Below are positions 1-8,473 of a stretch of DNA of 64,000 bases, piece by piece; position 1 is the stretch's first letter, and each line of letters starts with the position of its first letter. The DNA is from Anaerolineae bacterium (GTDB lineage: Bacteria; Chloroflexota; Anaerolineae; DUEN01): assembly GCA_025060615.1 (NCBI GenBank), contig JANXBS010000001.1, positions 157,577 through 221,576 of the forward strand. The letters are read 5' to 3'. Under the pieces are notes generated by a model, which worked only from the letters and a program-made list of their open reading frames with translations, made no database searches and had not been told where the DNA came from. The translations under genes were made by a program, and so were the position numbers.

Positions 1-2
1 AA

Positions 3-1244
3 GTCCTCGCCGGCGGCGATTGGGAGCGATGGTTCACCAATAATCCCTATGCGGAATGGTACATGAACTCTATCCGCATCCCTGGCAGCCCCTCGCACCA
101 GCATCACGTGACGACCTACGGCCCCGAATTCGAGTACGCCGACTTTGCCCCAATGTTCCAACAGGCCGTTGAGAAGTGGGACCCCAACGCCTGGGCCGAT
201 CTGTTCCGGAGGGTGGGGGCTCGGTATGTCGTCTTGACCACCAAACACCACGATGGCTTCTTGCTCTGGCCTAGCCGGCAGCCCAATCCGTTCCGAGAGG
301 GCTATTTCTCTCGGCGCGATCTTGTAGGCGAGCTCACTGCGGCGGTAAGAGCGAGCGGCATGAGGATGGGGCTATACTACTCCGGTGGGCTGGATTGGAC
401 CTTCAATCCCACTGTCATCCGGCGCCTCGCCGACATCCCTATCGCAGTGCCGCAGAGCGCGGAGTACGTCGCCTATGCCAACGGTCACTGGCGAGAGTTG
501 ATCGAACGCTATGAGCCTTCTATTCTTTGGAACGACATCGCCTACCCGGCGGCAGCAGATCTTCCCGCACTTTTCGCTGACTACTATAATCGCATTCCCG
601 ACGGCCTGGTCAATGACCGCTTCACCCAGCGGTTCGAGCTGGGCCCGGAGGGGTTCGCCCTGCCGGATCACTATGACTTCCGGACGCCGGAATACACCTC
701 ATTTCGGGAGATCACGCCGTTCAAGTGGGAGGCCACGCGTGGCATCGGCGCCTCGTTTGGCTACAACCAAAACGAAGGGCCAGCGCAATACCTCTCGGTA
801 GAAGCTCTAGTGCACTTGCTGGTGGATATCGTCAGCAAGAATGGCAACTTGTTGCTCAACGTAGGCCCTATGGCCGACGGTACGATCCCCGACTTGCAGA
901 AAGAGCGGCTGCTGGGGTTAGGCCAGTGGCTGGACGTAAATGGCGAGGCCATCTTTGACACGCGGCCGTGGGTGAAAGCGGAGGCTACGACTCCCGACGG
1001 CGTGCCCGTCCGCTTCACCCAAAAGGGAGACGTGCTCTATGCGATTCTACTGGGCACGCCGCAAGATCGGCAGGTGGTAATCCCCGGCTTGCAGGCACAA
1101 GCGAACACTGGAATTACGCTCCTAGGGAACGACAGCCCTTTGGCTTGGCGGCAGGAGGATGAAGGCCTAGCCATCACCTTGTCGGCTGGCTGGCCGACGT
1201 CGCCGGCGCACGCGCTTAAAATCACGCCATTGCCACATCGGTAA
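3..1244 (+). CDS. Alpha-L-fucosidase, GH29 (5' truncated by window edge)
   Basis: This enzyme releases L-fucose from glycans. The reading frame is already open at base 3, with fucosidase-like sequence (PYAEWYMNSIRIPGSPSHQH) running through the first in-window ATG at 63, so the true start lies upstream and 63 is not a start. Family signs are the WY-N-S-I motif, the KHHDGF motif about residue 61 (counting from base 63), and W-N-D at about residue 158, where GH29 enzymes carry the nucleophile Asp. A beta-sandwich-like C-terminus follows. It heads the + strand fucose locus and is followed after 36 bases by the E1-alpha gene. Family assignment is firm; substrate linkage cannot be read from sequence. 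Confidence 0.93.
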   Translation, partial: VLAGGDWERWFTNNPYAEWYMNSIRIPGSPSHQHHVTTYGPEFEYADFAPMFQQAVEKWDPNAWADLFRRVGARYVVLTTKHHDGFLLWPSRQPNPFREGYFSRRDLVGELTAAVRASGMRMGLYYSGGLDWTFNPTVIRRLADIPIAVPQSAEYVAYANGHWRELIERYEPSILWNDIAYPAAADLPALFADYYNRIPDGLVNDRFTQRFELGPEGFALPDHYDFRTPEYTSFREITPFKWEATRGIGASFGYNQNEGPAQYLSVEALVHLLVDIVSKNGNLLLNVGPMADGTIPDLQKERLLGLGQWLDVNGEAIFDTRPWVKAEATTPDGVPVRFTQKGDVLYAILLGTPQDRQVVIPGLQAQANTGITLLGNDSPLAWRQEDEGLAITLSAGWPTSPAHALKITPLPHR

Positions 1245-1280
1245 CACTTGGAGATCCGATTGCCTCTTCAGGAGACACGC

Positions 1281-2288
1281 ATGGGCCTATCCACCGAACA
1301 ACTACGAGAAGCGCATCGTCGTATGTTGCTAATCCGTGGTTTTGAGGAACGTTGCATCGAGCTATACCAGCGTGGCCTAATCCGCGGCTCGCTTCACCCG
1401 TGCATTGGACAAGAGGCAACCGGGGTGGGCGCTGCTCTGGCCCTGCGGGACGACGATTACCTGCTGACGAACTACCGAGGTCACGGCCACGCTCTGGCCA
1501 AGGGGATCAGCCCACGCGCGGCGATGGCCGAGATGTTAGGCCGGCGCACCGGTTGTTGTAAGGGCAAAGGTGGCTCTATGCATTGGACTGATATCGCCCA
1601 TGGCATCCTGCCCGCTAATGCGATCGTCGCCGGCGGCATCCCCATCGCAGTTGGCTGTGCCCTGGCCTCAAAGCTAGATGGGCTTGATCGCGTGACGGTC
1701 ACCTTCTTCGGCGATGGTGCTGTCAACCAGGGCGCCTTTCACGAAGCGATGAACCTGGCTGCCATCTGGAAAGTGCCGGTGGTTTTCATTTGTGAGAATA
1801 ACCTGTATTCAGAGATGACACCCATTGCCAAGACGACGCCTAATCGAGATCTGGCTGAGCGAGCCGTCGCTTACTGCATCCCAGCCGAGATCGTGGATGG
1901 CAACGATGTGGAGGCGATGTACGATGTGGTCACTCGTGCGGTAGCACGGGCGCGCCGCGGCGAGGGGGCCACCTTTATCGAAGCAAAAACCTATCGCACT
2001 GTAGGGCACATGATCGGCGATCCAGAGCCATATCGCACTCGTGAGGAGGTCGCCGAATGGCGCAAGAAGGACCCGATCGCTCGAGCGCGAGCGCGTTTGC
2101 TGGAGCGTGGTGTGTCCGAGGTCGAGCTAGCAGCGGATGAGCAGGAGGTGACACAAATCCTCGATGACGCCGTAGAGTTCGCGCAGGCCAGTCCTTGGCC
2201 AGAAGAGCACGAGGTGTTCGTCGACACCTTCTCCACGCCGATGCCGATTTGCGATAAACTGGGGAGAGGAGCCAACAGGCCAGGATGA
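1281..2288 (+). CDS. TPP-dependent 2-oxoacid/acetoin dehydrogenase E1, alpha subunit
   Basis: Alpha subunit (335 aa) of a heterotetrameric E1 that decarboxylates a 2-oxoacid (or cleaves acetoin) with thiamine diphosphate and passes the acyl group to a lipoyl E2. The TPP motif runs from FFGDGAVNQGAFHEA to the downstream ENN, and the N-terminal IGQEA and YRGHGH segments are typical. An upstream in-frame TTG (1248) exists, but ATG 1281 follows an AGGAGA Shine-Dalgarno at 1270-1275 and matches usual family length. Its beta partner is at 4212, separated by two unrelated genes, and no E2 or E3 is in the window. The true substrate is unknown; pyruvate, branched-chain acids and acetoin cannot be distinguished here. 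Confidence 0.9.
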   Translation: MGLSTEQLREAHRRMLLIRGFEERCIELYQRGLIRGSLHPCIGQEATGVGAALALRDDDYLLTNYRGHGHALAKGISPRAAMAEMLGRRTGCCKGKGGSMHWTDIAHGILPANAIVAGGIPIAVGCALASKLDGLDRVTVTFFGDGAVNQGAFHEAMNLAAIWKVPVVFICENNLYSEMTPIAKTTPNRDLAERAVAYCIPAEIVDGNDVEAMYDVVTRAVARARRGEGATFIEAKTYRTVGHMIGDPEPYRTREEVAEWRKKDPIARARARLLERGVSEVELAADEQEVTQILDDAVEFAQASPWPEEHEVFVDTFSTPMPICDKLGRGANRPG

Positions 2289-2301
2289 ACTGGAGGTACG
2301 G

Positions 2302-3165
2302 ATGCGCTTGGGCGTCGCCGGAGAGATCATTCCCCGCCGGTTGAATGCGGTAAGTGACCAAGTGGCCGCCAAGATCGCCGCGCTGGGCTTCAGCGGGGTA
2401 GGCACACACTTTGAAGGTGATCCGGGAGGCATCCCTCGAGCAGAATTGCAAAGGGTTCGGGCTATCTTCGCCGATCACGGCGTTCGGATCGTCCAGTCGT
2501 GGGGATGGCAACAGCCTCTAGTTCATCCAGACGAATCGGTGCGGCGCACCGCGGTGTGTACGCTTCAACATGCCATTCGGGTGGCTGCTGACCTAGGGGC
2601 GGATATGGTGATGACCGGTCCTGGCAGCCTAAACCCGCGCGGGCCGTGGTGGCCCCATCCCGGGAATCACACGCCGGCTACCGAGGATAGGCTGGTGCAA
2701 AGCCTGAAGGAAGTGATGTCTGCTTGCGAAGTATACGGCGTGCCCATCGCGCTGGAGTGTCATGTCACCAGCCCGCTGGACAGCGCCGAGCGCGTCCGAC
2801 GTGTGATCGAGCGGGTGGGATCGCCCTGGGTCAAGGTGAACTTAGATCCAGTCAACTTTGTACGTGACCTCCCCACTCTGTTCAATACCACCGGCTTGCT
2901 TACCGAGCTGTTCGACACGTTAGGACCGTATATCCTTGCAGCTCATATTAAAGACGTCTATGTGGAAGATCGCCACGTCATCCACATTAATGAGACCGTG
3001 CCCGGCGAAGGTGTGTTGGACTTTGACACCTTCTTCCGACGGTTCGAGGCCCTCCTGCCCAATGGCTATGCCATCGTCGAGCATTTGCCGGAAAGCCTGG
3101 TGCCCCAAGCGATGGCCTTCGTCACGAGCAAACTTGCAGCGCTTGGCATCCCCATCGTGCGCTAA
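2302..3165 (+). CDS. Sugar phosphate isomerase/epimerase family TIM-barrel protein
   Basis: A 287-residue AP-endonuclease-2-type TIM barrel, the fold of xylose isomerase-like, tagatose 3-epimerase-like and IolE/IolI-like proteins. Candidate metal ligands are present in the expected order: Glu in ALECH (about 151), Asp in NLDPVN (about 180), His in AAHIKDV and Glu in IVEHL near the C-terminus. The start is ATG with GGAGG five bases upstream. It lies 13 bases after the E1-alpha stop, so it is probably co-transcribed with it. A role in isomerising or epimerising a deoxy-sugar intermediate fits the fucose context, but the substrate cannot be read from the sequence. Confidence 0.82.
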   Translation: MRLGVAGEIIPRRLNAVSDQVAAKIAALGFSGVGTHFEGDPGGIPRAELQRVRAIFADHGVRIVQSWGWQQPLVHPDESVRRTAVCTLQHAIRVAADLGADMVMTGPGSLNPRGPWWPHPGNHTPATEDRLVQSLKEVMSACEVYGVPIALECHVTSPLDSAERVRRVIERVGSPWVKVNLDPVNFVRDLPTLFNTTGLLTELFDTLGPYILAAHIKDVYVEDRHVIHINETVPGEGVLDFDTFFRRFEALLPNGYAIVEHLPESLVPQAMAFVTSKLAALGIPIVR

Positions 3166-3350
3166 CGGTTTTCCAGATCCGAAGAGGAGCTTTGGAGGCC
3201 TTTGAGATTCGGGGGCAGGAGCAGACAAGCATTCCTAAAGAGGTCATGCGAAGGGAGACCCTTTCCGTAGCTTCTCACATACTTGGCTGGAGCCCCAGGG
3301 GAGAGCTTCAGGTCCCCCTGGCAGATGACAAACCGGTGGATTAGAGACAG

Positions 3351-4115
3351 ATGAGAGAGCCCACGAGCTTACAAGGAAAAGTCATAGTCATCACCGGCGG
3401 AGCCCAAGGCATCGGCGCAGCGACCGCTCAACTCTGCGCTACACGCGGGGCATCCGTGGTCATCGCTGACGTCAACGCCCAGGATGGCGAGCAGGTGGTG
3501 GCTTCCATCCGTGCGAATGGCGGCGAGGCCTGGTTCCATCGCACTGATGTGCGCAGTGACGAGGAAGTGCGGGCACTGATCGAATGGGTGCGCGAGCGGT
3601 ACGGTCGGTTGGACGTTCTCATCGCTGCGGCCGGCGTGCTCAAAGGGGCTTATCTCCAGCCAGAGGAGCTATCGCTAGAGGACTTCGAGACGGTTCTAGA
3701 CGTGAACGTCAAGGGGATTTTCCTTTGCGCCAAGTATGCGACGCCGTTGCTGGAGGCAAGCGGACATGGCGTGCTTATTATCCTAGCGTCAGGTGCGGGG
3801 GTGACCGGCCCCAGCTCGTCCCTGGCTTATGGGGCCAGCAAGGGGGGTGCCAATGGCCTGGGCATGACCTTGGCTCATCACCTGGCACCACGTGGCATCC
3901 GCGTCAACATCGTCTGTCCCGGCGAGATCGCTACGCGGATGAAGCTGAGCGTGATCGCCACCGAAGCTCAGCGGGCAGGCCGTTCGCCAGAAGAGGTCAT
4001 CGCTGAGGCCCAGACGCAAGGACGACTAGGAACACCCGAAGGTGTTGCCCGCGTTATCGCCTTCCTGGCCTCGGACGAGGCCGATTACGTGCGCGGCACG
4101 TTGTTCACCCGGTAA
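3351..4115 (+). CDS. Short-chain dehydrogenase/reductase (SDR)
   Basis: Classical SDR oxidoreductase (254 aa) with the cofactor loop TGGAQGIG at about residue 16, an acidic residue after beta-2 (IADVN) suggesting NAD preference, Ser in LASGAG and the catalytic Y-G-A-S-K. In the locus it is a candidate L-fucose (sugar) 1-dehydrogenase feeding the lactonase at 6040, or a dehydrogenase of a deoxy-sugar acid; this is inference. The C-terminus stops at RGTLFTR, about ten residues short of the usual glycine-rich tail of the family. The start has only a weak Shine-Dalgarno. The 185 bases upstream contain no gene I can support. Confidence 0.88.
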   Translation: MREPTSLQGKVIVITGGAQGIGAATAQLCATRGASVVIADVNAQDGEQVVASIRANGGEAWFHRTDVRSDEEVRALIEWVRERYGRLDVLIAAAGVLKGAYLQPEELSLEDFETVLDVNVKGIFLCAKYATPLLEASGHGVLIILASGAGVTGPSSSLAYGASKGGANGLGMTLAHHLAPRGIRVNIVCPGEIATRMKLSVIATEAQRAGRSPEEVIAEAQTQGRLGTPEGVARVIAFLASDEADYVRGTLFTR

Positions 4116-4211
4116 GCGTGGGGCTGATTGAAACGACTGCACGACCAAACACGGTTTGAGCATGTTAAAGTTGACCGTTTAGGCACATAACACTAAAGGG
4201 ATGGCTTTCCG

Positions 4212-5192
4212 ATGCGCGAATTAACTTACAGCCAAGCGCTCCGCGAAGCGCTGACCGAAGAGATGGAACGTGATCCCAATGTAATCCTGTTGGGCGAGGA
4301 CATCGGCGTATACGGGGGCGTCTTCAAGGTGACCGAAGGATTGCTGGCCCGTTTTGGCCCGGAACGGGTACGCGAGACCCCTATCTCTGAGGCTGGCTTT
4401 ATCGGCGCAGCGACAGGGCTGGCGATGTGCGGTAAGCGGCCGGTGGCCGAGCTGATGTTCATGGATTTCGCCTGGGTTGCCGCCGATCAGATCTGGAATC
4501 AAGCCGCTAAGATGCGCCAGATGTCAGGCGGGCAGGTGAGTGTGCCATTGGTCATCCGCACCCAGCAGGGCGGCGGACGCGGCAACGCTGCACAGCACTC
4601 TCAGAGCTTGGAGGCCCATTTCACTCACATCCCCGGCATCAAGGTCGCGCTGCCGGCCACGCCCTATGACGCCAAGGGGCTTCTTAAGAGCGCTATCCGG
4701 GATCCCGATCCGGTCCTCGTGATTGAACACAAGCTATTGTACAACACCAAGGGGCCAGTGCCTGAAGAGGAATATCTCATCCCGCTGGGCGTGGCAGATG
4801 TGAAACGGCCAGGACGCGATGCAACAGTGATTGCCGTGTCAAGGACGGTTTTGCATGCATTAGAAGCGGCTGAAATGCTGGCCAGCGAAGGCGTTGACGT
4901 CGAGGTAATTGATCTACGCACCACGGTTCCGCTTGATATGGAGACAGTGATCCGTTCCGTGCAGAAGACAGGTCACGTAGTCGTTGCGCATGAGGCGCAT
5001 CGGACCTGTGGCATCGGGGCAGAGATCGCAGCGCGCATCATGGAAGAAGCCTTCGATTACCTGGATGCACCAGTACAGCGGGTGGCGGCCCTTGACGTGC
5101 CCATTCCCTATAGCCAACCGCTCGAATCGGCGGTCTTACCAGGCCCGGCGGATATCGCACAGGGAGTGCGGCGCGTCCTTGGCTGGACGTGA
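4212..5192 (+). CDS. TPP-dependent 2-oxoacid/acetoin dehydrogenase E1, beta subunit
   Basis: Beta subunit (326 aa) matching the alpha subunit at 1281. It has the N-terminal LLGEDIGVYGG region, the RVRETPISEAGFIGAATGLA segment, QGGGRGNAAQHSQSLEA (the substrate/TPP-binding His region), and a C-terminal transketolase domain ending in LDVPIPYSQPLE. The start is ATG downstream of AAAGGGATGG. The gene lies between the two SDR genes rather than beside the alpha gene, which is unusual for E1. A possible TTGACC at 4171 lacks a good -10, so I do not call a promoter. The product works only with its alpha partner and an E2 encoded elsewhere. Confidence 0.92.
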   Translation: MRELTYSQALREALTEEMERDPNVILLGEDIGVYGGVFKVTEGLLARFGPERVRETPISEAGFIGAATGLAMCGKRPVAELMFMDFAWVAADQIWNQAAKMRQMSGGQVSVPLVIRTQQGGGRGNAAQHSQSLEAHFTHIPGIKVALPATPYDAKGLLKSAIRDPDPVLVIEHKLLYNTKGPVPEEEYLIPLGVADVKRPGRDATVIAVSRTVLHALEAAEMLASEGVDVEVIDLRTTVPLDMETVIRSVQKTGHVVVAHEAHRTCGIGAEIAARIMEEAFDYLDAPVQRVAALDVPIPYSQPLESAVLPGPADIAQGVRRVLGWT

Positions 5193-5222
5193 TCTTTCGT
5201 TGACTGTGCACGAGGAAGGTCT

Positions 5223-5972
5223 ATGAGATTGCTGGATAAGGCGGCGTTGATCACGGGCGGGGCACGTGGTCTCGGCCTGGCGATGGCTGAGCGATTCGTC
5301 GCCGAAGGCGCCTGCGTCATCATCGTGGATCGAGATCGTGTTCATGGGGAGCAGGCGGCGACAGATCTGAGCATACGGGGTTTCTCGGCGCATTTCATTC
5401 AGGCCGATCTGGCCTATCCAGACGAGATTGAGCGTGCCGTAGATGCCGCCCTTTCCATCCGGGGACATCTAGATATTCTGGTGAATAACGCGGCTGTGAT
5501 CCTGCCTAAGAGTATTGAGGAGATCTCGGCCTCTGAGTGGGATTGGCTGATGTCTATCAATTTGCGAGCGCCGTTCCTGATGGTGAAAGCGGCCTTGCCT
5601 GCTCTCAAGGCGAGCCACGGCGTCATTCTCAATATCGGGTCCATCGCCGGGTTACAGGCGAGTCCCAATAATGTGGCCTACGGTGTCTCAAAAGCGGGAG
5701 TGATCATGATGACCAAAAACCTGGCACGAGATCTGCACTCGTTTGGGATTCGAGTGAATTGCCTGTGCCCGGGCGCGGTGGACACCCCTTTGCTGCGCGC
5801 TTTTGCGGCTGCGTTTGATGGGGGCGATGCAATGCTGGAACGCACACGAAGCAACGATTTTCTTACCACACCGCAGCAGATCGCCGATGTCGCTCTGTAT
5901 TTGGTAAGCGATGAGGCCTCAGCTATCACTGGGAGCATCATAATAGCCGACGCCGGCATGATCCTGTTCTGA
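5223..5972 (+). CDS. Short-chain dehydrogenase/reductase (SDR)
   Basis: Second classical SDR in the locus (249 aa). It has the cofactor motif TGGARGLG (about residue 11), Asp after beta-2 (IIVDRDR) indicating NAD, NNAA, Ser in NIGSIAG, the catalytic Y-G-V-S-K and a complete C-terminal tail ending with GSIIIADAGM. It follows the E1-beta gene by 30 bases and precedes the lactonase-type gene by 67. A sugar or sugar-acid dehydrogenase role, for example L-fucose to L-fuconolactone, is the natural reading beside a fuconolactonase homologue. Specificity is not visible in the sequence, and either of the two SDRs could carry out that step. Confidence 0.88.
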   Translation: MRLLDKAALITGGARGLGLAMAERFVAEGACVIIVDRDRVHGEQAATDLSIRGFSAHFIQADLAYPDEIERAVDAALSIRGHLDILVNNAAVILPKSIEEISASEWDWLMSINLRAPFLMVKAALPALKASHGVILNIGSIAGLQASPNNVAYGVSKAGVIMMTKNLARDLHSFGIRVNCLCPGAVDTPLLRAFAAAFDGGDAMLERTRSNDFLTTPQQIADVALYLVSDEASAITGSIIIADAGMILF

Positions 5973-6039
5973 GATCGCCGCCGACGGAAGGCAATTCGCC
6001 AAGGAGCTTCCGTGCTTTGGTACATGGGCGGGGGATATC

Positions 6040-6906
6040 ATGGCCGAGTTGATCGTGGACACGCATCTGCACTTCTGGGACGTGGATCGGTTCACGTATT
6101 TCTGGCTCACGCCCGAAGCCGGTATTCTCTATCGGAACTATCTGCCATCACATGTGAAGCCGGAGATGAACCGCGCCGGTGTCCATTGGGGCGTCTTTGT
6201 GCAGGCGAGCCACCTGCTAGAGGAGACATACTGGGCGTTGGAGCTGGCTGACCAGCATCCTTGGATCGCAGGCGTCGTTGGCTGGGTTGATCTGGCTGAT
6301 CCCTGGGTCGGTGATACCCTGGATGCCTTAATGCGGTTTTCCCGTTTCAAGGGGGTACGCCATCTCATCCATGAAGAGTTGGATGATCGTTGGTTGCTGC
6401 GTTCCGCAGTGCAAGAGGGGTTGAAAGCGCTGGCCGAGCGTGGTCTGACCTACGATATCGTTGCTTTGCCTCGTCACCTGCCTTACCTGCCTGAAGTCAT
6501 CGCTCGTCATCCGACATTGAACTTCGTCCTTGACCATATGGCCAAACCTCCGATCGCCTCTCGCGACCTGGATACATGGCAGCAGTATCTCGCCGCTGTT
6601 GCTGCCTTTCCTAACGTTTACTGCAAAGTCTCTGGGCTGATCACAGAGGCAAAACCTAACGCGCGGATCACCGACGAGCTGAAACCTGTGATTCAGGTCG
6701 GGATCGAATTGTTTGGCTTCAATCGCCTAATGTTCGGCAGCGATTGGCCTGTTTGCTTGCTGGCCAGCTCTTATACAGAAGTGGTAAGCACGACGAGGGA
6801 GGCCCTGGGCGACATCGGCGAGGAAGACCAGGCCCGGTTCTGGGGTGAGAATGCCATCCAATGCTACGGGCTGACCAATGCCCGAAAGGAGGCGTCTATG
6901 GAATGA
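6040..6906 (+). CDS. Amidohydrolase family protein, L-fuconolactonase-like (COG3618)
   Basis: Metal-dependent TIM-barrel hydrolase (288 aa) of the amidohydrolase-2 group that includes L-fucono-1,5-lactonase. Visible metal and catalytic positions are the N-terminal H-L-H (residues 9-11), His in LDHMAKP (about 168) and Asp in FGSDWP (about 240). The lactonase would open the lactone made by a fucose dehydrogenase, and two SDR genes lie just upstream. A fuconate dehydratase is not in the window. Other members of the family act on related lactones or on dicarboxylate lactones, so the fucose assignment rests on context. Confidence 0.82.
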   Translation: MAELIVDTHLHFWDVDRFTYFWLTPEAGILYRNYLPSHVKPEMNRAGVHWGVFVQASHLLEETYWALELADQHPWIAGVVGWVDLADPWVGDTLDALMRFSRFKGVRHLIHEELDDRWLLRSAVQEGLKALAERGLTYDIVALPRHLPYLPEVIARHPTLNFVLDHMAKPPIASRDLDTWQQYLAAVAAFPNVYCKVSGLITEAKPNARITDELKPVIQVGIELFGFNRLMFGSDWPVCLLASSYTEVVSTTREALGDIGEEDQARFWGENAIQCYGLTNARKEASME

Positions 6907-6981
6907 GGTCGAAACAGCTTTCCAAGCTCTTCGCGCACGTTATCCTTTTTTGAAAGCCTCAAAGTGAGGAAAGGAGGGATT

Positions 6982-8325
6982 ATGATGGACGAGAAGCTGA
7001 GCCGCCGAGCCTTTTTGCGCACGTTGGGTACTGGCATGGCCGCCGCATGGCTGGCCGCATGTGTGCCCGCCACCCCTGCCCCAGAAGCCCCTAAAGCCGA
7101 ACAGCCGGCCGCCGCGCCTCCCCCCAAGCGTCGGTTAGTGTTCTGGGGGCACGACCAGCATCCCATTGACCTGGCCGGCGCGGGATTTGTCAAGCACCAT
7201 CCTGATGTCGAGTGGGTCTCCCCACATCCTGCCGACTATGGCGCCAAGATGCAAGCCGCCATGGCTGCCGGCAGTGATTGCCCTGACCTCTATTGGGCCG
7301 AAGCGTTCCAGGCTCAGGATTGGGGCTGCGCTGGCCTACTTACCGAGATAACCGAGCATCTCAAGCCGGTGATAGATCAATATCACCCCCTCAAAGTAGC
7401 TGAGACCTTCATCGCCAAAACCGGTCAATACGTTGGCTGGCCTGGCGATATCAGCGTCAGCGGGTGGTATTACCGCGTGGACAAGCTGGAAGAGCTGGGC
7501 TACGGCGATATTGACTTTGAGACCTGGACCTATGATGACTTCGCCCAGATGTCGGCCGAAATCGTCAAGAAGGGGATGTATACCTTCTGCTTCCCTGGTG
7601 CGGCGTGGGCGACGATTTTCATGTACGTCCTGCATCAGGTGGGTGGCACCACGCTGAGCCAGGACGGATTGGAGATCAAGGTGGGCGATGAGAAGGGCAT
7701 CCAGGCCATGAGCATCGTCAAGAAGCTCTATGAGTCTGGTGGGGGTCTGGATGTGGAGTGGTGGAGCCCGGCCTACTGGGCTGCGCTTCAGGAGGGTACG
7801 CTGATCGGGGATTTCGCCGCAGCCTGGGCGAAGGGCTTCTGGGAAGCGCAGATTAAGTCGCCGGAGCAGGGTGCTGGCAAGTGGCGTATTGCCAAGTTCC
7901 CCACCGGGCCCGGCATCAAGTATCGCACGGGCATCTGGGGTGGCGCCCAACTGGTTTCGCCCAAGTGTGCTGCCAACCGGGATGATGCCATCGAGTTCAT
8001 GAAATATGCCCTGGGCAGCCTGGAGGGCACCATCCTAGTGGGCGGTTGGGGGATCATCCCGGCCTACCGGCCCTATCTGGCCTCAAAGGAGTTCTTAGAG
8101 GGCCGTTCACCCATTTTCGGCGATTGGCCTTTCAATCAATTCTGGGCTTCCCAGGAGAAGGAGCTCTCACTAGAATACTTCCGGCCGGCTGGATATGGGG
8201 CGGTGGAAAGCGCGGTCAGCAAGGTCATGCCTGAGATCATGAAAGGTGAGATCTCCGTTGAGGATGGCATGGCCAAGATTGTCGAGCTGGCCACACCTGA
8301 TGTCGAGCGCGTGATGTGCAAGTAA
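6982..8325 (+). CDS. Sugar ABC transporter substrate-binding lipoprotein (family 1)
   Basis: Extracytoplasmic solute-binding protein (447 aa) for a carbohydrate importer. The N-terminus combines a twin-arginine-like S-R-R-A-F-L-R motif with a lipobox ending L-A-A-C, followed by a Pro/Ala linker, indicating a membrane-anchored lipoprotein possibly exported by Tat. ATG 6982 (or 6985) follows AGGAGG at 6972-6977; the upstream GTG at 6964 lies before this ribosome site and is rejected. Two permease genes follow, with a strong hairpin in the gap. The ligand is unknown; fucose or a fucosylated oligosaccharide is inferred from neighbours. Confidence 0.92.
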   Translation: MMDEKLSRRAFLRTLGTGMAAAWLAACVPATPAPEAPKAEQPAAAPPPKRRLVFWGHDQHPIDLAGAGFVKHHPDVEWVSPHPADYGAKMQAAMAAGSDCPDLYWAEAFQAQDWGCAGLLTEITEHLKPVIDQYHPLKVAETFIAKTGQYVGWPGDISVSGWYYRVDKLEELGYGDIDFETWTYDDFAQMSAEIVKKGMYTFCFPGAAWATIFMYVLHQVGGTTLSQDGLEIKVGDEKGIQAMSIVKKLYESGGGLDVEWWSPAYWAALQEGTLIGDFAAAWAKGFWEAQIKSPEQGAGKWRIAKFPTGPGIKYRTGIWGGAQLVSPKCAANRDDAIEFMKYALGSLEGTILVGGWGIIPAYRPYLASKEFLEGRSPIFGDWPFNQFWASQEKELSLEYFRPAGYGAVESAVSKVMPEIMKGEISVEDGMAKIVELATPDVERVMCK

Positions 8326-8376
8326 GACCAAGTAGAGGGGAACTCAGAGCTACTCTAGCGTTTGACCTTGTATTTC

Positions 8377-8411
8377 GTAGGTGGCCGAAGGCAATACCTT
8401 CGGCCACCTAC
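8377..8411 (+). promoter_or_regulatory. Intercistronic hairpin after the binding-protein gene
   Basis: A perfect 15-bp stem (GTAGGTGGCCGAAGG and its complement) closes a five-base loop, CAATA. It sits 51 bases after the binding-protein stop and 62 before the first permease. No T-run follows, so it is not a standard terminator. In ABC operons such structures commonly protect the upstream mRNA or attenuate the permease genes, giving excess binding protein; that role is inferred. Confidence 0.75.
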
Positions 8412-8473
8412 CTCAGCGGGTGGAACATTCACAAGGGATCAGATCGGTCAGGTTTGTGTCGAGGAGGGAGTAA

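Noticed and set aside
1975-2511. Antisense open frame (178 codons) across the E1-alpha and isomerase genes
   Set aside because: Crosses two recognised genes, no family features; typical shadow frame.
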